Assembly (NCBI GenBank): GCA_016200155.1
Contig: JACQFG010000101.1
Coordinates: 1 to 9,467, forward strand
Source of the DNA: Planctomycetota bacterium
Lineage (GTDB): Bacteria; Planctomycetota; Planctomycetia; Gemmatales; Gemmataceae
Length of the DNA stretch: 9,467 nt
Reading direction: 5' to 3'
Below the pieces are notes generated by a model. The model searched no databases. It worked only from the letters and a program-made list of their open reading frames with translations, and was not told the origin of the DNA. This document shows, piece by piece, positions 6,769-9,467 of the stretch (the stretch's first letter is position 1; the number at the start of each line of letters is the position of its first letter). Made by a program: the position numbers and the translations under genes.

Positions 6769-6773
6769 GAGGT
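6769..6773 (+). promoter_or_regulatory. Ribosome-binding site deciding the RING-like start
   Basis: GAGGT at 6769-6773 lies four bases before ATG 6778. This favours ATG 6778 over the in-frame TTG at 6742, which has no such site, would add twelve residues in front of the membrane helix, and lies close to the proposed transcription start. Confidence 0.7.
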
Positions 6774-6777
6774 TCCC

Positions 6778-7017
6778 ATGATTCCCTTCCTCGGACCGAT
6801 TATCGCAACCATCGTCGGCGCCGTCGCCAGCGTCGCGGCCAAGGCGGCCTATGACAAGGCCGTGAAAAAGCCCGAGCCGGCTCGCTGTCCGAAATGCATG
6901 CAGCGAGACACCGCCTTGAAGCTCACCTGCTGCAATACGCTCATTTGTGAGGAATGTTCGCGCGGTTTTCGTGCGCGCGGCACATGCGAGTACTGCGGTG
7001 CTGGAATCGTGCCATGA
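6778..7017 (+). CDS. Membrane-anchored RING-like zinc-finger protein
   Basis: This 79-residue protein starts at ATG 6778. Residues 2-25 (IPFLGPIIATIVGAVASVAA and onward) form one hydrophobic, small-residue-rich helix, followed by a basic linker (DKAVKKPEPAR). Residues 37-73 hold eight cysteines in four pairs: C37-x2-C40, C51-C52, C57-x2-C60 and C70-x2-C73. The order and the CEEC...TCEYC ending resemble a RING-type cross-brace binding two zinc ions, with the usual histidine missing and its ligand role perhaps taken by the adjacent C51-C52. Other treble-clef or zinc-ribbon folds remain possible. RING fingers in bacteria are uncommon and can act as ubiquitin-like ligases or simply as interaction modules; no E1, E2 or ubiquitin-like gene is visible here. 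The stop overlaps the next start as ATGA, so the two genes are probably co-translated. Confidence 0.78.
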   Translation: MIPFLGPIIATIVGAVASVAAKAAYDKAVKKPEPARCPKCMQRDTALKLTCCNTLICEECSRGFRARGTCEYCGAGIVP

Positions 7018-7584
7018 ATTTTTTTGATGCCTATCGCCATTTCGAGGGGTCGCACGGAAAGATTCGCCTTCGTTTGAATCAGGCGATTCTCGATCAGCTC
7101 TGCGCGCGCGTGGTCCATAAGTTTGCGATGATCAAGAGCCTGCGGATCGCGCCAACGGGCGAAAATCGGTTTCGAATCCGCGCGGAACTCTCCAGTCGTC
7201 CCCTTCAGTTCCTTGGAACCCTTGGCCTGAATTCCCTTCGCGAAGATGGCATCGCAGTCGAATTGACGTATCGAACGGCAACGCGCAAGGACCCAACGAT
7301 CGAGGGAGCACTGAGGAGTACCATGGTCGGAATGGACATCGCCATTCCGATACTCGTGAAAATGATCAACCATGGGCTGGATGCCGGCGAGGTGTTCGAG
7401 GTGATGGAATCGGATTGGAGCGAATGGGCGGAAGGCCGCGCATTTGTACATTTCCATCCCTTTCGCTTGGCCGCCAAGTTCCTGCCCCAGCAAATCGCAG
7501 AAGGGCAGCATTCCTTGGCTCGCCCTGGTGAATGCAGCCAGTGTCAAGGGGTCTCTGAGCGTGGACCTCAAACTTACCATTTGA
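7014..7584 (+). pseudogene. Unknown protein gene with apparent one-base frameshift
   Basis: ATG 7014 overlaps the RING-like stop. The frame gives a plausible globular protein: MNFFDAYRHFEGSHGKIRLR, a helix NQAILDQLCARVVHKF, strands (KSLRIAP, RFRIRAELS, IAVELTYRTA) and a late FHPFRLAAKFLPQQIAEG. Beyond about codon 164 the frame becomes Cys/Gln/Arg-rich and then merely shadows the downstream membrane gene until a stop at 8000. Dropping one G from the GGG at 7503-7505 shifts to a frame reading SIPWLALVNAASVKGSLSV DLKLTI and ending in TGA at 7582-7584, before the next gene. The repaired product would be 189 residues. I do not recognise the family; the amphipathic beta pattern could suit a lipid-binding protein, but that is a guess. 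The cause may be a sequencing error in the G run, a genuine mutation, or less likely programmed +1 frameshifting. Confidence 0.6.
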
Positions 7585-7621
7585 CCGACACCAGCGGCGT
7601 GGACTCACAGTCCGACTGCCC

Positions 7622-7651
7622 TTGCATCGCACAGTCCGCAAAGCCTATACT
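7622..7651 (+). promoter_or_regulatory. Weak promoter candidate before the membrane protein gene
   Basis: TATACT at 7646-7651 differs from TATAAT at one base. A poor -35 element, TTGCAT at 7622-7627, lies 18 bases upstream. Initiation near 7658 would leave a leader of about 14 bases. The nine-base direct repeat CACAGTCCG occurs at 7606-7614 and 7630-7638, on both sides of the -35 element. A small hairpin (GGACT-CAC-AGTCC, 7601-7613) is adjacent. Confidence 0.35.
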
Positions 7652-7671
7652 GGCGGCGATTATGGTCCGGC

Positions 7672-9441
7672 ATGGAGGTCGCGACGTTGGTTTCTTGGCC
7701 GATTCTCTGGGAACACTTGTCGGCTCTGGCGCTGGTCTGGGCGGCGGTTGCCTTGCCTGGGTTCGCGCTCTTGCCTGTATTGCGGCTGCGCATCGGGCTT
7801 GTCGGCGCGCCGCTCCTGGGCGTCGTCTACTGGACCGTCGCGCTCTACCTGTTCCCGTTTCATCATGGGCTCGATGTCGCCGCCGGTCTGGTCGGCGCGG
7901 CGGCGATCTTCCACGGCATTCGCGTTCAGGGCCGACTCGGTCTCCTGAACAGCGTGCGACGCTGGCGGACGGCGTCTACGTTGATTCTCGTAACAGGTAG
8001 TTTGCCGTATCTGACGACGCTGCTCGCTCACTATGTGCCGCAGGGGATGGACGCCTCGATGCACGCGACGGCGGCGACGTTGATCGGCCGCAGCGCCGGG
8101 TTGCCGAGCAGTTATGCGCCGTTCGCTCCCGATGTGAACCTGCCGCCGATGAATCTCGGACTGCCGGCGATCGCAGGTGTGGCGATTCGTTGGGGCGGCG
8201 AGCCGGCGGCGGTGATGCTGGCGTGTCACCACCTGACGTTCACTGCTCTGATCCTTGCGTCGTACCTGCTGCTGCGCTGGTGGACGGGCCGCAATGTCGC
8301 CGCGTTCCTGGCGGTGCTCAGCGTGTGGACGGCACGGGCGACCCAGGCGAGCGTGGAGTGGGGCGGCTTCCCGACGATCCTGAGTGTCGCGATCGGCCTG
8401 TTCGCGGCGCGATTGCTGCTGCAGCACATGCGCTCGGTGAACTGGCGCTTGTCGATTGCGACCGGGGCCGCGGTTGCCGCGCTTCCGCTGATTCATGGCG
8501 TCGGGGCCGGCACGTGGCTTTACTGCGTCGGACCGTGGGTGGTGTTCGCGACGATCTTTCAGAGCCGATCAAGAATCGCAATGTTGCGTGGCCTAGCGCT
8601 CAGCGGGTTGACGGCGGTGCTGATGCTGATCGTTTATCGGGCCGCGGGGACCATCGACGCGCAAGCTCTCGAAATGACCTGGACCCGCCAGTGGCAGGAA
8701 GAATCGGCCCCATTGGGCGAGCGGCCGTGGCTCGGATCGTTCGACTACATTCGCAAGAACGCCGGCAGCGTGATCGTGCTGGCCGGCTGGTTCGCGTGCG
8801 GCCTGCTGGCGTGGCGTCGGCAATGGCCGGCGGCGGCGCTGCTCGGGCTGGCCTGGCTGAGCATGACCATCGTCGTGGCGAACTCGCACTGGTGGGTGCT
8901 GCCGGCGTCGTTCCTGCTCTATCCGGAGCGTGTTCTGTATTGGGCGGCACCGCTCAGCGCTGTCGGGCTGGCGCTTGCGTGGCGGAGTTATGCGAGCTCG
9001 CAGCGCAAGCAAGAGGGTGTGCATCCGTTGCTTGCGCTGCGGGCTTGTAAGATCGCCCTGCTTGCCTTCGCGGCGTATCAGCATAATCAGTTTTACCAGA
9101 AGGCCGTCCGCGACGAGGTCGTGGACGCCGACGGCTGGGAGGCGCTCGTGTGGGCCAAGCAGCACCTGGAGCCGACGCGCGATTTCGTGTACACGCCGTA
9201 CAACTCGACCGGCTCGTTTCTGCCGGCGATCGCCCAGGTGGGCTGCACGGGGTCGCATCACCATCACTTTCTCGCGCAGCAAGTGCGGCAACACCAGGGA
9301 CGCCGCACGGTGACGCATGTGTTCGTCGACGAACACCTGGCGCCCGGCGCGACCCTGCCCACGGGCACGGTGGTGTTTCGCAATCGGTCGATCACGATCA
9401 TGGAAATGGGGAACGGCAACGCTTCCGCGAAGCGTCGCTGA
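7672..9441 (+). CDS. Multi-pass membrane protein, probable GT-C-type glycosyltransferase
   Basis: This 589-residue integral membrane protein has about ten hydrophobic segments, for example near residues 14-36, 45-62, 101-118, 180-202, 208-219, 233-250, 262-278, 284-296, 305-322, 366-381, 386-403, 424-437 and 457-469. After an early helix an extracytoplasmic loop carries YVPQGMDASMHATAATLI (121-138), with Asp127 and His131. An acidic residue in this first loop is the usual catalytic feature of GT-C lipid-linked sugar transferases. A WGGFP motif occurs at 230-234. The last 110 residues are soluble (GWEALVWAKQHLEPTRDFVY, then FLPAIAQVG), like the C-terminal domain of PMT/ArnT-like enzymes, and include a HHHH run at 529-532. 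The start at ATG 7672 has no strong Shine-Dalgarno site. The exact substrate is unknown. A membrane protein is certain; the GT-C assignment is moderate. Lysine- and arginine-rich residues end the protein. Confidence 0.7.
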   Translation: MEVATLVSWPILWEHLSALALVWAAVALPGFALLPVLRLRIGLVGAPLLGVVYWTVALYLFPFHHGLDVAAGLVGAAAIFHGIRVQGRLGLLNSVRRWRTASTLILVTGSLPYLTTLLAHYVPQGMDASMHATAATLIGRSAGLPSSYAPFAPDVNLPPMNLGLPAIAGVAIRWGGEPAAVMLACHHLTFTALILASYLLLRWWTGRNVAAFLAVLSVWTARATQASVEWGGFPTILSVAIGLFAARLLLQHMRSVNWRLSIATGAAVAALPLIHGVGAGTWLYCVGPWVVFATIFQSRSRIAMLRGLALSGLTAVLMLIVYRAAGTIDAQALEMTWTRQWQEESAPLGERPWLGSFDYIRKNAGSVIVLAGWFACGLLAWRRQWPAAALLGLAWLSMTIVVANSHWWVLPASFLLYPERVLYWAAPLSAVGLALAWRSYASSQRKQEGVHPLLALRACKIALLAFAAYQHNQFYQKAVRDEVVDADGWEALVWAKQHLEPTRDFVYTPYNSTGSFLPAIAQVGCTGSHHHHFLAQQVRQHQGRRTVTHVFVDEHLAPGATLPTGTVVFRNRSITIMEMGNGNASAKRR

Positions 9442-9449
9442 CCAGTAGG

Positions 9450-9467
9450 TCAGGCTTTCCAGCCTGA
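9450..9467. repeat. Palindrome TCAGGCT-TTCC-AGCCTGA at the window edge
   Basis: Seven-base arms (9450-9456 and 9461-9467) flank the loop TTCC, starting eight bases after the stop of the membrane protein gene. The stem may extend beyond the window, since AGG precedes the left arm. I recall this GTCAGGCTTTCCAGCCTGAC palindrome as a frequent intergenic repeat of planctomycetes. It may serve as a transcription end point or a REP-like element; the downstream bases that would decide this are not visible. Confidence 0.65.

Noticed and set aside
7585..8000. Extension of the 7014 gene to a stop at 8000 (328 residues)
   Set aside because: The extra part overlaps the membrane protein gene in another frame and has shadow-like composition. 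A one-base shift gives a sensible end at 7584.

Overview
The window looks like a high-GC chromosomal segment of an environmental bacterium, most probably a member of the Planctomycetota. The clues are a DUF1501-type C-terminus with the GRDHWP signature, three different palindromic intergenic repeats of a kind I associate with planctomycete genomes, and Shine-Dalgarno-led genes that all run on the + strand. The phylum is an inference, not a proof. No RNA gene, CRISPR array or transposase is visible.

Layout. Bases 3-257 are the tail of a DUF1501 gene. A GCAAAGGCGC-type inverted repeat (261-328) sits just before the ribosome-binding site of a 608-residue gene (345-2171). That gene encodes an exported protein made only of the two periplasmic porter/docking halves of an RND (AcrB/HAE1) efflux pump, with both transmembrane bundles missing. 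A 220-bp gap with an AT-rich dyad (2217-2243) precedes an apparent three-gene unit: an XPB/Rad25-type DNA helicase (2392-4155), a 74-residue protein overlapping it by ATGA (4152-4376), and a 713-residue XPB-associated protein (4468-6609). A perfect 31-bp inverted repeat (4389-4461), itself built of two REP-like hairpins, separates the last two. Next come a small membrane-anchored RING-like eight-cysteine protein (6778-7017) and an ATGA-coupled gene of unknown function that appears frameshifted (7014-7584). The window ends with a 589-residue multi-pass membrane protein resembling GT-C glycosyltransferases (7672-9441) and another palindrome (9450-9467).

How the genes work together. The central unit is the most coherent. 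The helicase N-terminus, the 74-residue protein and the C-terminus of the 713-residue protein all carry the same ~55-residue module. From an Arg-Leu pair to a conserved Gly this module has identical spacing in all three (23 positions, no gap). The combination XPB + p52-like protein + ~70-residue p8-like protein mirrors the XPB/p52/p8 core of eukaryotic TFIIH, so I propose a bacterial XPB repair/remodelling complex with a stand-alone p8-like subunit. The second striking item is the membrane-less RND protein, which keeps the whole periplasmic pump body but cannot use the proton-motive force itself. The other genes show no evident functional link to these two.
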